Positions 14,201 to 26,988 are shown, counted from the first letter of the stretch. The stretch is DNA of 64,000 nucleotides from Dasyornis broadbenti (GCA_013397935.1 VZRN01003380.1:1-64000); one strand, 5' to 3'. The notes: generated from the sequence alone by a model not told the origin. Numbers and translations are program-made.

Positions 14201-14820
14201 GGCTTGTTGAATTCAGTTTTTGAAATAGTTTTGGTGAGCCTGGATATTGTGTTTGCAAGCCTGATCTATCAAATCTTTCTGTTTGACCTGGTTCTATGTA
14301 ATTGGGGGTGTGATAGGCAGATGTTTTGGGAAATTGCAGCTTTGCTCAGCTGGCAGGCAGATTCCAATCAGATTTTGGTTATCACACCTCAGAGTTTTGT
14401 CTAGCTCTTGTCCCCCTTTCCTTTGTGCTTGAGACTGCTTAAAAAATAAAAATGGTAAGGCAAGCTCTCTGGAAAAGGGAATCAAAGCATTTATTCGTGG
14501 GCAAGTAGTGATGTATGATGCAAAGATGGCACCAGCATACTCCTTGCCGTTGCTCCTTTGCCCTGAGCAAAACAAGAGCATCTTGTGAGTGTAGGGAAAA
14601 GCTGCTTCAAATTATGTGTTAAATTATGCTCTAAATTACACACATTTGTTAGATGTTGCTGGAGGCCTATTCTGCCTCTTTGTCCAAGATGCTCTTAGTA
14701 CAGGTCAGGCAGACCTAGAGTCTTTTTGTAAATGGAGATCATCTCAGTATAATCTCCTATGTATTGAGTCAGCTATATAGCTATTTTCTTTACAATGCAA
14801 ATGCTCTTCTGATTTTTTTA

Positions 14821-14896
14821 GGGGGGTTTTGTGTGTGTGGTTGGGGGTTTTTTTTTTTAGTTTTGTTTTTGGGTTTTGGTGGGGTTTGTTTGTTTT
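14821..14896 (+). repeat. G/T-rich tract with several G runs
   Basis: Almost entirely G and T, with G runs of six, five, three and four bases separated by T- or TG-rich spacers. It is low-complexity DNA. The four G runs are compatible with a G-quadruplex on the plus strand, although the spacers are long and T-rich, which argues for low stability. No gene lies next to it. Confidence 0.6.
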
Positions 14897-15261
14897 TAAA
14901 TAAATATAGCCAGTAACATTGGCTTCTTTTGCGGCTGGAGATCATAGGCATTTTCCTTGCTAGATCCATTAAATTTTATTTTGAGCAACAGAGCAGTACT
15001 ATGGAATCTGAACTCAGTATAAGTCAATGCAGTTAATTTTATGAGACACTTAAAGGATGTAGTTACATTGCATGTAATCCCTAATCATATGTGTCGGCTG
15101 TGACTTTCAGTACATCTATGTAAAACATTTCTGGGCTTAAGTTTAGTCATTACATCCCACAATAAAGTATTTTGAATTTACAGAAGAGAGAAAACCAGAA
15201 TCTTTAGATTATAGGTTATGCAATGGTAATTACTTCCCTAAAAGTCTCTCCCTTCGCAATC

Positions 15262-15495
15262 AGTGGGATTTCTCCAGGCTAGGATGTCTGTTATCAACTT
15301 GAGTCATCACTGCAGTGCGTCCTTGCAGCCATTCAGCAGCAGCTCTGGACTGGCTAAGGAAACCAATGTTATCTTTGTACTTGCTTCCTGCAAAACAAGG
15401 ATTATTTTTCTGTGAGCAATTAAACAGTAAAAGGCATAGGAACATCGTACAAGCCAGTATGACAGCAAAGAAGAATATTTTCTTGCGCTGCAGTT
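15262..15495 (-). other. Exon-like open segment with a hydrophobic stretch (uncertain)
   Basis: Read on the minus strand, a pyrimidine-rich tract ending in CTTTCAG (complement at 15496-15502) is followed by an open frame of about 78 codons to a TGA at about 15262. It encodes a basic patch (QRKK) and then about 19 mostly hydrophobic residues (roughly IFFFAVILACTMFLCLLLF), followed by a polar tail. This is the arrangement expected of a type II signal anchor or single-pass membrane protein. No start codon precedes the hydrophobic run in the segment, so a real gene would need an upstream exon. I do not recognise the protein, no partner exon was identified, and a chance frame of this length is quite possible. 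Confidence 0.2.
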
Positions 15496-16411
15496 CTGAA
15501 AGCAAATGTGCAATTCTTAAGTATCTACAAAGATCACTAGACATTGTTGGAACAATTTTTTATCCTTTTCTTTGCTGAGCTTTCAAATGGAAATGTTTTC
15601 TCTGAGACACAAATATAATCTCCTTTGTAATTTAAAGTCCTGGTGATATCGTTAGGCTCAATAACAGCTGTGATTTCTTTAGGGAGAGTTTAATCAATTT
15701 GTTGTGACATGGTACCAGGAACACAATTGTGATTGATCACTATTGCTCAAAAACTGGCCAGAAGTGAGTATGAGCAAAACATTTAAACAATGCCTCAGAG
15801 CTGCAGAACCTCAGACAACGAGAGACCTCTTGAAGCTGGCAGAAATATTAGCATGCTTTAGGAATGGAAGGGTTTTCAGTGGCTCTGTAAATACTGCTTC
15901 AGCATGGCCAGGGGAACTTCTGTTATCCCTTTACTCTGAGCACTGGTTCTTAAGATTGGATGAAAGGTAAAACACATCACTTTCTGAAGTCACCTTACAC
16001 CTCGTAGTACAGTGTCAGTGAATTTTCAGGAAATTTTAATAATCTTTTAATGCAAAGTAATTTTCTGTAGTTCTGCTAGTCTGTATAAGTAGGGGTTTTT
16101 TTCCTTTTCATCAATTCAGATAATCCAAGAGACCTTTATGCACACTGATTAACTAACATGTATCCTGACCATAAAATTTCTTCAGTGATGCTTATATTAA
16201 ATCAGTATTTCATGGCTGATCTAGAGATCACTCTTTAAAACAACATTGAATCCAAGGCATCAAGTCATCAAGGTAAATTATTCCAAGGTAAATTATTTTA
16301 GCGGCTATTTGCCTTTGTAATGGTTACATAGCAGATCCCCCTTTCAGTCACTTGATCTTGTTACCCTTCTACATCACGGCTTTACTGACAGAAATCTTCT
16401 TTGATGTAACT

Positions 16412-16683
16412 AACAAGAGATAGGACAAGAGCAAGCAGCCTCAAGTTGTGCCAGGAGAAGTTTACATTAGATCTTAGAAAAAAATTGCTTCATGGAAAGG
16501 GTTACCAAGCATTGGAACAGGCTCCTCAGGGAAGTGGTTGAGTCACCATCCCTGGAGCTATTTAAAAGACGTGGATGTAGCATTTGGAGACATGTTTTAG
16601 TAATAGATTTGGCAGTGCTGGGTTAGCAATTGGACTTGATGATCCTAAAGGGTGTTTTACAACCTAAATGATTCTATGATGAT
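16412..16683 (+). mobile_element. CR1 LINE 3' end, sense
   Basis: Sense-strand CR1 3' region: the CTCAAGTTGTGCCAGGAGAA block (16440-16459), GGAACAGGCTCC followed by the CCATCCCTGGAGCTATTTAAA segment, then TTGGACTTGATGATCCTAAA and a terminal GATTCTATGATGAT tail close to the canonical CR1 repeat end. It is 5'-truncated to about 270 bp. There is no coding capacity; it lies in the 3' untranslated part of the element. Confidence 0.93.
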
Positions 16684-19600
16684 ACTCATAACAACAAAGA
16701 TCCCCGAAGGATTTTTCTCTGGTTACTAGCACATACTATTCTCTGTACCATCATACATTAACCAGTATTGTTACCAGTACTGTAAAATGGTTTGCTGTGG
16801 GCTCCTTCTTTTGAGATGATCCAAAATCATTATACTGTAAAATATCCTAATATGGCCAGAATCATAGCATCAATATTTACCCTATGCCTCTCAGAATCTA
16901 TTTGTGTCCCAATAGATTGTCAGCACTTACTACAGTAATGTCACAATTCTGTGGACAGTGATGAAATCTGCCTTTCTGTCTTTTTTAGATAACTTAACTA
17001 ATTCAAACTCCTTTAATAACTGTTTAAAAAAAATGTTTTTCTGACCCAATAAATTTTTGTCTAAGCCCTAATTTTCACTTTCAACTTCTTTTTTTTTTTT
17101 TCTTTGTAATGTGGACACTAGAATCACATATAATATTCTAGTTATATCTTTACTAGTGCTGTAGATCAGCTTTCTATTTCTACTCAATATTTCTTTATTT
17201 ATGCATCCAAGGATCACAGCTGCTTATCCACATGTCATATTAAATTAAGAGCTCATCACCATGAGCTACTTAGTTTCCCCAAATACCTGTTTCCTAAGTA
17301 ATTTATTTCTAAAATACTGTCCTTTATGCTATATATTTTTTGTCTTGAAAAGGTAAAATGGAAAAACAGGAACAGGTAAGGGATAAGAAATAAACTTTGA
17401 AAAGAAGAAATACTGAAAAATTTTAAAGACCAGTTTAAAAACAAAAAGGAGGAGGGTGGGAAGTGCTTTCATATGTAAGAAATAAAACCACTTTCTTGGT
17501 CGTATTTCTAAAAGTCAGAGGTAAGAAACTACATGCTTGCAATTCTTTCCCAAAAGATTTAGTGCAAATGTTTGGAAGGATAAAAGATTTTAGGAGTTGG
17601 GTGCCCACAATATTTTATTCAATTTTCTGTGAAACAAATATTTAGCTCCCTCTACCAAGCTAATCTTCTCCTAGGTTGATAATTTTACATAATGTGATTT
17701 GGGTTTTATATATTTAAAACAGATAACTTTGTATATGTTATAAAAATTTGCTCATCTTGTCAAACATTATAACTGTTCTGTAATGAAATGCTCTCACTAT
17801 ATTTCAGCCAGGCCTAGGCAGAAAAGAACAGCTTTCTAGTTCCCCATTGGAAGCACGTTTTCAAGCAGGTAACAAAGAACAAGTGAAACTGGTAAGACAG
17901 GAGAACTGCTGGCAGCAGATGTAGAACTGAAAACAGAATAAGGAGGAAAGCAGATTCTGGTAACTCATCAGCACTTTTGTTGATTTACATTTAGCTTTGA
18001 AAAGACAGATCATAATCATATTAAAATAATCCCAACAGGCATCAATGAGAGCATGCCAGGAACACGCTCAAGATGGTATTACTAGAGTGGCAATATTGCA
18101 ACTAAATTGGGACATAATGGTAAAAAATTCTCCAGACAACCCTGTAGAGATATAGGGGGAAAGAGGGAGAAACAGGAAAGAAAAAGATAATAGCCAATTT
18201 TTTTCAAAATCGTTAAATTTAGATGAGGGGAAAAGTACAGAAGAGTTATGTTGGTCTAGGAGAAAGACTGAAAGGTATTAATACTGAAGACATCTATTTT
18301 TCATTAGACAAATTCAATCCTTTTATTTCTCCAATTAAAATTGGACTCTATTCACAGATTACTTTGGTATCTTTCTGACCATTTATTACCTTGATATTCA
18401 AAATTACATTTATTGGAAGCTATAGAGATGACTTTTTGTGTTTCCTGACTGAATGAAGTAATACTTTTGGTGTGGGTTTGTTTAATGAAAGAATGTAGAA
18501 TTTTCTCTTTTATAGTTTGACTGGAAAATCACTCTTTTGAGAATGCTTATTTTTAAATATCCTTCTGCTTGTTCATTTGATATAACCATTTCCAGGTTGT
18601 GAAGTGGTGGCTGAGAAGACAGAGAGAGAGAACAGAGATGAATATGTAGGTGAGTTTAAAAACAATGCCCATGTGTTTGGCAGTTAACAAAAATACAGTA
18701 ACAGGAGTCTGTATTACATTCTATGTCACAATTCAAATTAGGAACTGGGAAGGAGTTTCCTGTTGTGAACAAAAGCCAAAATGCCACTGAAGAAGTTTTT
18801 TTGGCACTTTTTGTGACTTCACAGAGCTAATGACACACCTTATATGCTCAGTTTGTTAAAAATAAAGACAATAATTTTCTTGTGCAGATGGATGTGATGT
18901 AATACACATAGTTTCAACACATTTTGGATCTCCTCATTAAAGGAGATAAATAAATCATCTTCATTGGTGTCATCACTATTAAATGACTTGAACTGAGATT
19001 GTCAACTTTTTAATAATTTGCTTCTTAAGATATACATTTCCTATAGAAAGCAAAATAGATAAAGAACTGGCTGGCATGGAAAAGTCATATGACAGAATAT
19101 GTCATAATAAATGCTTGCAAAGAACCGGAGAAAATGGATTAGAAATAAGGAAATAATTTTCTTTACTGCTACTGGAAGTGGTTTGAACTATGGGAATGAA
19201 AAAGTCCCAAGGAACAGATTAAATAAAAAGCTATTGGAAGTAGAATGGGCAGTTTAGACAGTGATGACCTTCAGATAAATAGATAGAAAGAGAGAAAGAG
19301 AGAGAGAAAGAAAGAGAGAAGGGAAAATTTGTCATGCTCCTAAGGGAACTCATGTGTGTTTGGCAATGAAAAAAAATATTGGCAATAGTAAGTAGAATTC
19401 TGAAGTTAAGTCTGGCAAAGAGGAAGCAGAAAAGCTCTTGGCAAAGGAGAGAAAAAGAAACTGAGGTGTCATCTGAGAATGGGCTGGCAGAGGAAGACAA
19501 ATCAATTATATCAATGAGCAATGCTGGATGCCTGACTGGTCAGATATGGGTTTGAAAGGATGAAAGACATGGATAGATGTAAATAGAGGATATGAGGCCC

Positions 19601-21053
19601 ACAGTAAGGTATGGAGATTAAAGAAATGGGTACTCAATAGGAAAGTTATCTAAATAGGAAGGTTTTTGATGTGGTGCTGAAAGAGACTATAACTATTTAG
19701 AATGGAAAATTGAACTGCTATAGGGAGCAGGGTGCAAAGTCTGGTAAGAAGTAATGAGAGAAACCATGAGAGAAGATTAAAGACTGACAAACAGGAGAGA
19801 ATAGACCTGAAAGCCAGAAAAAGAAATGAAAGCCAGGTGAAAGCATGGAAACCTGAAGAACCGTCATATTTTGTTTTCAGGTGCCAGGAAACAAAATGGT
19901 TGTACTGCTCAAAAACAGAAGGAAACTCCAGCTAAAGAAGTTGTACAATACAGAATTCTAAGCCATTTGGTTAAAGAAAGGCATGCCAGCCTAGTAGAGG
20001 GAGGGAATCTTTAGGATATGTTCATTGCTGAAAAAGGCAAAAATAGGAAATACCACAGTGAAGCGTTCAATAAATCTTCACCAATCTGTTTTAAAATCTA
20101 CTATAGAAAATGCAAAATGCCAGTCATGTGGGTCCCAGAAGATACTCTCATATGCTTTTAAGCTCATACAACTCTGTTTATGCAATATTTTTTTCCTGTA
20201 ACAAAGTAACTCTATAACCCAAAGCTAACTTTCTGAAGTTACCTTTCTGTTAATGTTATTTTAATATATGAGCTGGAGCACATTATTTATATCTTCTTTG
20301 AGCACTGCAAAAAAAAAAAGATCTTGTACATACTGTGACTTGGAATATGTCCAAAATTAGCTGGACTGAGGGTATGAAAGTACCAGAATGATTTATCCTT
20401 CTCATAGAGAGATTGAGCTTTTGTGTTATGTCATTCTTGCACCAAGCATTGCAGCATTTTCCCATTGCAAATAGAAATGCATCTTTGAATTTGGGATGAA
20501 GTGATTTCTAAGGGGCTAAGCTCTTAAATGCTGCATTTTCAGACTTGAGGAGATATTAGGAATTTTGAAGTGACTTAAACAAACATTTCTTAAGGAAATC
20601 AGTGTAATGACAATTGCTGCCTTTCTCCAGCTGTATAATCATTCAGCCACTTCCATCCATGACAGGAGGGATGCAGCACATGTGAAATACGCACCTAACC
20701 GTCAGTACCCGTTGGAGATCCATGTTGTCAGAGGGCAGATGCACAAGGCTACACACTTAAAATAGTACCAGAGACCCTCATCTGGACAAATGAACAGCTG
20801 AAGATCTGACCAAATCTCAGTGTCTGTGTTGAAGTGGGAAGAGGAGTTGGCAGTCTGTATTAATAATAATCACCAAATATCCTCTGTCTGTAGTAGAAGT
20901 TTAAATGCTATGGCTGATAGGCAGACACCGATATTCAGACACTCAGTGCACCCAGCATCTGCAGAATTTGGAGAGTGCCTGACCACACCATATTACACCC
21001 TTTGAGATATTCCAGTGTATCCTAGCTTTGCTTTAGCTGCTGTTCTAGAAAGT
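16684..21053. other. Unique AT-rich DNA, purine-rich in its later part
   Basis: No gene recognised. A poly-T run lies at about 17091-17101. From about 19270 to 19960 the plus strand is strongly purine-rich, starting with a GATA/GAGA-type microsatellite (listed separately). Open frames here are short and motif-free. Confidence 0.45.
19276..19322 (+). repeat. GATA/GAAA/GAGA purine microsatellite
   Basis: A run of GATA followed by mixed GAAA and GAGA units, entirely purine from about 19285 onwards. It is a degenerate tetranucleotide and dinucleotide microsatellite that merges into the purine-rich DNA to its right. Confidence 0.75.
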
Positions 21054-21078
21054 GGCCTATGAGCATCTCTCATAGGCC
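21054..21078. repeat. Perfect inverted repeat, 10-bp stem
   Basis: GGCCTATGAG at 21054-21063 is followed by a five-base loop and its exact reverse complement at 21069-21078. No T-run follows that would suggest a terminator, and the context is eukaryotic. It sits about 270 bp left of a larger inverted repeat. Confidence 0.8.
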
Positions 21079-21350
21079 CTATTTTTCATTTCTGTTCATT
21101 ATAGGGTAAACCTATGTTAAAGTCTTAGTTTAGATCAGTAATGCACCTTTGGAATGTGCATCCTGGTTGTGCCCATCTACTGTATTTGGTTTCATGTTAT
21201 GAAACTGTCCTAGATTACATAAAACCTGTTTTCTTTTGCATTAAATTTTACCAGAATATGTCTTCAGTTAATGTATTCAAAACTTTCTGGCCATAAATAA
21301 GAGTTTTATCACCAAATCAGATTATAAAACTCTGAAATGTGTGCTCACCA

Positions 21351-21394
21351 CCATCTTATAGGGGCATGTCTACAGACTTGCCCCTATAAGATGG
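21351..21394. repeat. 44-bp near-perfect palindrome
   Basis: The arms 21351-21366 and 21379-21394 are perfect reverse complements (16 bp, containing TTATAGGGGCA and TGCCCCTATAA). The 12-base centre itself holds GTCT and AGAC facing each other around two bases (21368-21377), with one T-T mismatch between this core and the arms. In all, 40 of the 44 bases can pair. It directly abuts the left end of a CR1 fragment. It resembles a small inverted duplication or the relic of a hairpin transposon end, but no target duplication was found. Confidence 0.85.
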
Positions 21395-21600
21395 GACTGT
21401 ATCTTGGGCTGCATCAAAATAAGCATCACCTGCAGGTGAAGGGAGATGATTTTTCCCTTCTACTCCGCTCTCATGAGACCTCACCTGGGGTACTGCATCC
21501 ATCTCTGAAGCCCCAGCACAAGGAAGACATGAACCTGCTGGAGTGGGTCCAGAGGACACCACAAAAGTGCCTGAAACATTGGTACAGGGATGTAGACATG
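21395..21600 (+). mobile_element. CR1 LINE internal/3' fragment, sense
   Basis: Recognisable CR1 blocks in order: CTTGGGCTGCATCAAAATAA (21404-21423), the AGGTGAAGGGAGATGATT segment, TCATGAGACCTCACCTGGGGTACTG (about 21471-21495, the well known 'gagaccacacctggagtactg' block) and a CTGGAGTGGGTCCAGAGGA block. The 3' tail is missing, and similarity fades after about 21590. Strongly diverged; no intact frame. Confidence 0.85.
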
Positions 21601-24600
21601 ACATCAAGCATATCTGCTCCTTCCTGTAGGACCAACCAGAGGCTTATGATGGGAAGATTTATTACAAGAAATCTAAAGTGGCATTTCGGTCTCTTTTTAT
21701 GTGAGAGAATTTAGCCTTCCCCTGACATCTTCATTGTTTATCCTACATGATGAGTCTATAAATGTTTCTCAGACAACTCTGAGCATGGTAGTATCTCTGC
21801 ATATAATTTTGTGAAATATTTCATTGAATGCAGCTAATCTATATAATAGTTTATGAACAGGATTAGGCATTAACTGTTCAAGTCTCTTCAGCTGTTTCTT
21901 TCCTTCCTTTGTTTCCTCTGTTTCCTCCATTGTCATTTTCAATGATTTAATTATCAGTTCCTTCTCTTCAGCTTATCACACTGTTGTGGAGACATCCAAG
22001 TGACAATGTGTATTTCTCTGTACTTCTTTCTGTTGCTTGTTATTCCTCTATCCCTCTCTAAATCAAGTGTTTCTACTGCAGAAACAAAGACTACAGAGTA
22101 ATTTTCAGCATAAAGACACCTTCAGCAAAGACCCATGTTTACCATTTTCTTAGCAAAAATTGATTGCGTTACCAAAATTAAAGTGCAATTTTCCCCAATT
22201 TACAAAGCGCACACTGTCTTTGTTGGAGATAATTTCTGTTGCTGCTACTTCCTACCAGGATCTTTATTTATCTTGAAAAACTAAACAGTGGGAACCTACT
22301 ACTAGAGAATAACAAAAGAAGTTTTCATAGTGTAACTTTTCTTTTCTGTAAGCTTCCTCTTTTTCAAGAAATGGTGTGCTGGTATCCTTGCTGAGAGCTG
22401 TGGTAGCAATTAAAAGCCAAACATAAGCTAGTGCTCGTGTGATACACATCGTTTATGCTACCTGTTTGGTTTTGCACTTCATAGACTCACCGTGTCTGCA
22501 GGCATTTAGTCCTTGATTCAGCAAAATAATTATTCATACTAAGTGTGTAGCATATAATTAAGTGTATTGACTTTACCAAGACATGCATAATAAAGGAAAT
22601 GTGTACTGGTCAGGGCTCTTGATTCAACAGGCTGGTCAAATGCGTTGCGATATATTTGTATAACCTTAAACAATTTAAACTGAAACTGCTTGTAAAGCAA
22701 ATGTGAATATTTCAATGCCTTAACAGCACTTTTTCAGTTTACGAAACAGAAATTTCTTCACTACTGTTGAAAACAGTGTGGTAGTTTTCTCTCTTTTTTT
22801 TTTTGTTCCGCCTCACATTTATCTTTATTATAAAATTATAATGGTGGCAGGTGGGCACCTAAGTTGCAGGCTCTTTTTGGCTTTACTTTTTCCTACTTCA
22901 CATCTCCCAGGACAGCACTTTCATGACAAGATTATGGAAAAGACTGGGATTCTTTCTTAAACCTGCCAGGAAAAAGTCAAATTCATAATGCCAATGCCTA
23001 GATCTTACTCAGAAATGCAGCTGATTTATGGCTAGGCACTCATCAGGAATGATGATTTTAGAAATGCAGCCAAGTCTCATATCACAGACTTTGTGGTTCT
23101 GCTCAAAAATTGTGAGCAATAATCCTTTCCAACCCTAAAGGAGCATAGTGAGCATTGTGAGGACAGCTATATTAAAATGAGTTATTCATAGATCCTATCA
23201 TAATTGAGGGGTATAAATGTCTAAAAAAGATGTGTATTTGAGTGCTAATGTAAATGTAAACTTAAATGCTAATGTAAAGTGACTGTAAATGTATCAGATC
23301 AGAAGAGAGTGTCTTACCTCCAGTTTTTGTTTAGACTGTCCAGAACCACAGAAGATATAATGAAATCAAGGTAGGACGTCCATAGCGCCATGATGTTACA
23401 GTACTTTTATGCCACTGATTTACAGGGGAAGAATAGCAGATGAAATGAAAATGTCACTCAGTATCTGGAGGAAAAAATGGTTTGTTTAGTAGTTTTTTTT
23501 AATACCACTATTTCTCATTGAATGCTTAGTTTGAAACCTGAAAGGATGATTCACCACAGAATGCCTTAGTTTTTGTGATAGTAGAGTTCATTGATATCAC
23601 CAGGAAAAGACTTTGATCTTGTTCACTGAAAATATTATCTATATACTTTATGCCAGTGTGAAGTTAATCATTTCATTGGTTAAGGTGGGCTTGCTGAAGG
23701 TGCTTTTTGGGCTGTACGCCCAAGGTGAGGGAAAAGCTGCTCAAAGAAATAATAATAAACAGATTTGTAAACTGTACTGCTGTAGAATTGGTGAAATCTA
23801 CTGGTCACCCTGGACCTTGGTTCTGTCCTCAGCTAGGGTTTTTGACTGCCCTTGAGCAGTTTTCCCATCTGCAAAACAAAAGGAATATCTCCTAGGTTGC
23901 TGTGCAAAGCAGTTTTCAGAAAAAAGAAAAAAAAAAGTAAATTCTAGGCATTATCAAATACACACATTTGGCAGTTTTCTAGCATACCCAGTCTCCCTCA
24001 CCCTTAGCCACATGATGGTCACAGATTTGAAAAACTTTTCAACAAGCAGTTCTGTAGTCAGAATCTACTTTGCTTATTAACATGCATGCCTCTGCCAACC
24101 GTCTCTCATTTGCATTACATAAGCTGTTTCTCACAGCTTATTTCCCCTTATTCAAGCAAACAATGACCTTTGTAACAACGAAATATATTAGCAGGAGGAA
24201 AGTTATTTTATGACAGAAAGGACCAATTTTTTAACAAGTGTGTGACCAATGTTTTTTTCCCCCTAATTCCTCATTAATAGGTTATGCTGCTTTCGTTCTC
24301 AGCAATACTTTTCTGCTCTTTCAAAAGATGACAAAATTAGGTCTTTGTCCATGTATTTCTGACTTTTCAGGATGTATAGTAACATATGAAACACTGGATT
24401 TTATGTAGATGGGCTTAGCAATATTTCCATATTGATTTGAACTTCGCGAAAGAAGTGCATTTGTTTATGTCTGTCTCAAGTGATTTGTATTGGGAATAAC
24501 AGTTCATGATTAATTTTCAGGAGGACCATTGCTCCTTTGGTAGCCAGATAAACAAATGCAAACTGAATGTTTAAAAAAATTCTTTCTTGTTTGCTTTCAC

Positions 24601-26983
24601 AGACATGATAAGGCATCAGAAATTCAGGTCCAAGCCTATTAAAAATATTTTTTCTTGAATTTTTGAATTTTATCTTTTATATTTTTACAGAGGTGATATG
24701 ATTCGATGTTTAACTGAGGAAATTGGTGGATATGTCTCCATCCCTTTCCAGTAAAACTTTGCCAATTTCTTGCCAATTTTTTTGCCAATAGAAATGAGCT
24801 TAAGTTCTATATTAGAAGAAATAAACACTTTCCCAGTAAAGAAGCAGCTGAACACTCTTCTCTTCATAAAATACCTTATTATTGATATATTCTGTGAGTA
24901 TAGCTTCTGTTTTTTAATTTCTTTGACAAGGAGAAACCCCACGCCTGGAAAAATACAATCCCAAACAAACTAACTAAATTTAAGTAAGGGATTTTAGTGT
25001 GAGGAGCTGAAGAGCTTGCAGCTTTCCAGGAAGCTCAAAGCTAAATTATCCCTTCTTAGGTTAATATTTTTATTATAGCAACTGCATATAAATATACGCA
25101 TTAATTTGATTTCATGACTGTTTTTATGGACTATGAGAGTGTGTGACTGACATATTTGGTTGATGTTTATCATAATGTAGTTGTGCATCGTGTAGATCCA
25201 CAATCACAAATCACCTGTCATTGACGACCTGATTTTTTTTCTAAAGGGTGCTGTGAATAAGGGGAAAACTATTTGTCATAAGCTGTGAATTTTGATCTAG
25301 CTAAGCTTTCCTGAGAATAAGTGCAGAAGTGAGTTTTTTGGAATATGCCCATGGATAATTTGTTAGGCAGCAATCTTAATGCATTCATAGCTTTAATGTA
25401 AATTTAAAATGAATTTTTGTAAACATATTGAGGTTATGTGAAAATTAATGCATTTTCAGACGATAATTCTGCTTTCCTGAATAGATCACCATTTATTGGG
25501 AATAAGAAATTGGTATTGCATTTTTTCCTTGCTTTTCTCAAGTACCATATATTCTAAAAAATTATAGCAATGTAGCATGAAAGCACATGATGGTATATTG
25601 TGAGTAGACCATATACATATTCACATATATGGAGGGCAACATAAAAGAAAACTGGAGGAAATACTTCCAAGAATCTCAATAGTTTTTCTCTTGAAATTTT
25701 GCTATTGGCAAATTTATAATTTTCCCAAAGTAAGCATCAGTGAAAATCAGCATAAATGGATGCTCATTAAATGGTCAAATAAAGTTAGGTAGGTCTAAAT
25801 AATTGAGTAGTGTAATAATGTATTACTATCTAATTCTAAATTGTCCTAAATTGGAGACTGACTCTGTTTTAAGCCGGGATTTGGGCAATCTGACTATCAG
25901 AATTTGCTTCTAACTTTAATTAATCTACTGAAAATAACTGAAAATAAAAAAGTCCTGAAATATAGCACCTTGAAAAAATTACTTTTTCTTTTTGCCTTTT
26001 TTTTTTGTTGTTGTTGTTGTTGTTTTTTGTTTTGTTTTTAAAGCACAACTAATAATTATTCAGCTATGGTACCTAAATGAGGCTTGAAAAGTGGTAAGAC
26101 AATTGTTCCTTTAAGAGAAGAAGGAGGCACAATACATTCTTCAATGCTATGTCCATTTAAGAAAATAGGTCTACTTTAACCTGGGTTCTGTTTTCACTGC
26201 TGACAGATGTGTTTTTAACATGAGTAGCTGCCACTACTGCTCTACATGTGTGAAATTCTGTAAGAAATAAAATCCAATATATGTTGCAAGTTGGATATAG
26301 CTGTTGTTCTAGCTTTTACTCAATATCTAGAGTTATTTTACTGAGGCAAGTCATATGTGTTCTACCCTGGTATTTGCAGGCAGATCTCTTGCATACCGTG
26401 AAAGATTAACATATTTTGTAATTGGAGTGAATTAACTGATGGGGCTGACATAAAAGTGCCCTAAAAGGGGTTACATCTATTTAACTGAATCTGTTTCTAA
26501 ACTACTTCAAGCTGCGGGATTTAACTGGCATGAATTTTTCAAGTTAAACTAGGATATCTCCCATTATAGACATTCTCACAGACATTTTGTGAATATATTA
26601 AACTGATATATAATCAGCTTAGGTTACACTGAAAAAAAAACCATGATTTCAGTGAAAATTGTTAACTTCCTGTAATTCATAAAATAAAGAAATAATGAAG
26701 AAAAAAGTGAGGAAACTTTGTTGTATACTTCATGGATAATAAAGAAGTAGAAATGGAACTAAAAATTTCCAGGGGATTACCTCTAATAGAGGAGGTCTGT
26801 GCAAAGCCTATGTTCAAACATGATGTAAGAAAAGACAGCTATAATTTTTTCAGTGATCGTAAACTTTAATAATAGTAAAATAATCCTAGGACACCACAAT
26901 CAACTGAGAACCCTATGTGTTCACTCTAAGTGAACACTATACACATGTAGTCTTCTGTACTTAACTTCAGAAATTAGTTATCA
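21601..26983. other. Unique AT-rich DNA, no gene recognised
   Basis: Holds a pyrimidine-rich patch (21890-21975), a short imperfect 24-bp duplication at 23243-23290 built on TGCTAATGTAAA, and a T-rich tract with TTG units at 25998-26040. Open frames are under 90 codons and show no motif. Nothing else is recognisable by eye. Confidence 0.45.
25998..26040 (+). repeat. TTG microsatellite within poly-T
   Basis: A poly-T run followed by about six TTG units and then TTTTG units. It is a simple-sequence tract; its complement would be a CAA-type tail such as can form at the end of a retroposed sequence, but no retroposed body is recognisable beside it. Confidence 0.7.
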
Positions 26984-26988
26984 GATTC

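Larger units (their letters stand above)
11247..16411. other. Mostly unique AT-rich DNA
   Basis: No complete gene recognised. It contains the G/T-rich tract at 14821-14896 and one exon-like open segment on the minus strand at 15262-15495, both listed separately. The remaining open frames (for example 13350-13676 minus, 108 codons) have no recognisable motif. Base composition is AT-rich and CpG-poor throughout. Confidence 0.45.

Noticed and set aside
21054..21078. Rho-independent terminator
   Set aside because: The hairpin is perfect but no T tract follows and the DNA is clearly vertebrate nuclear sequence.
21337..21714. 125-codon plus-strand frame
   Set aside because: It covers the palindrome and the non-coding 3' part of a CR1 fragment, which explains its composition.
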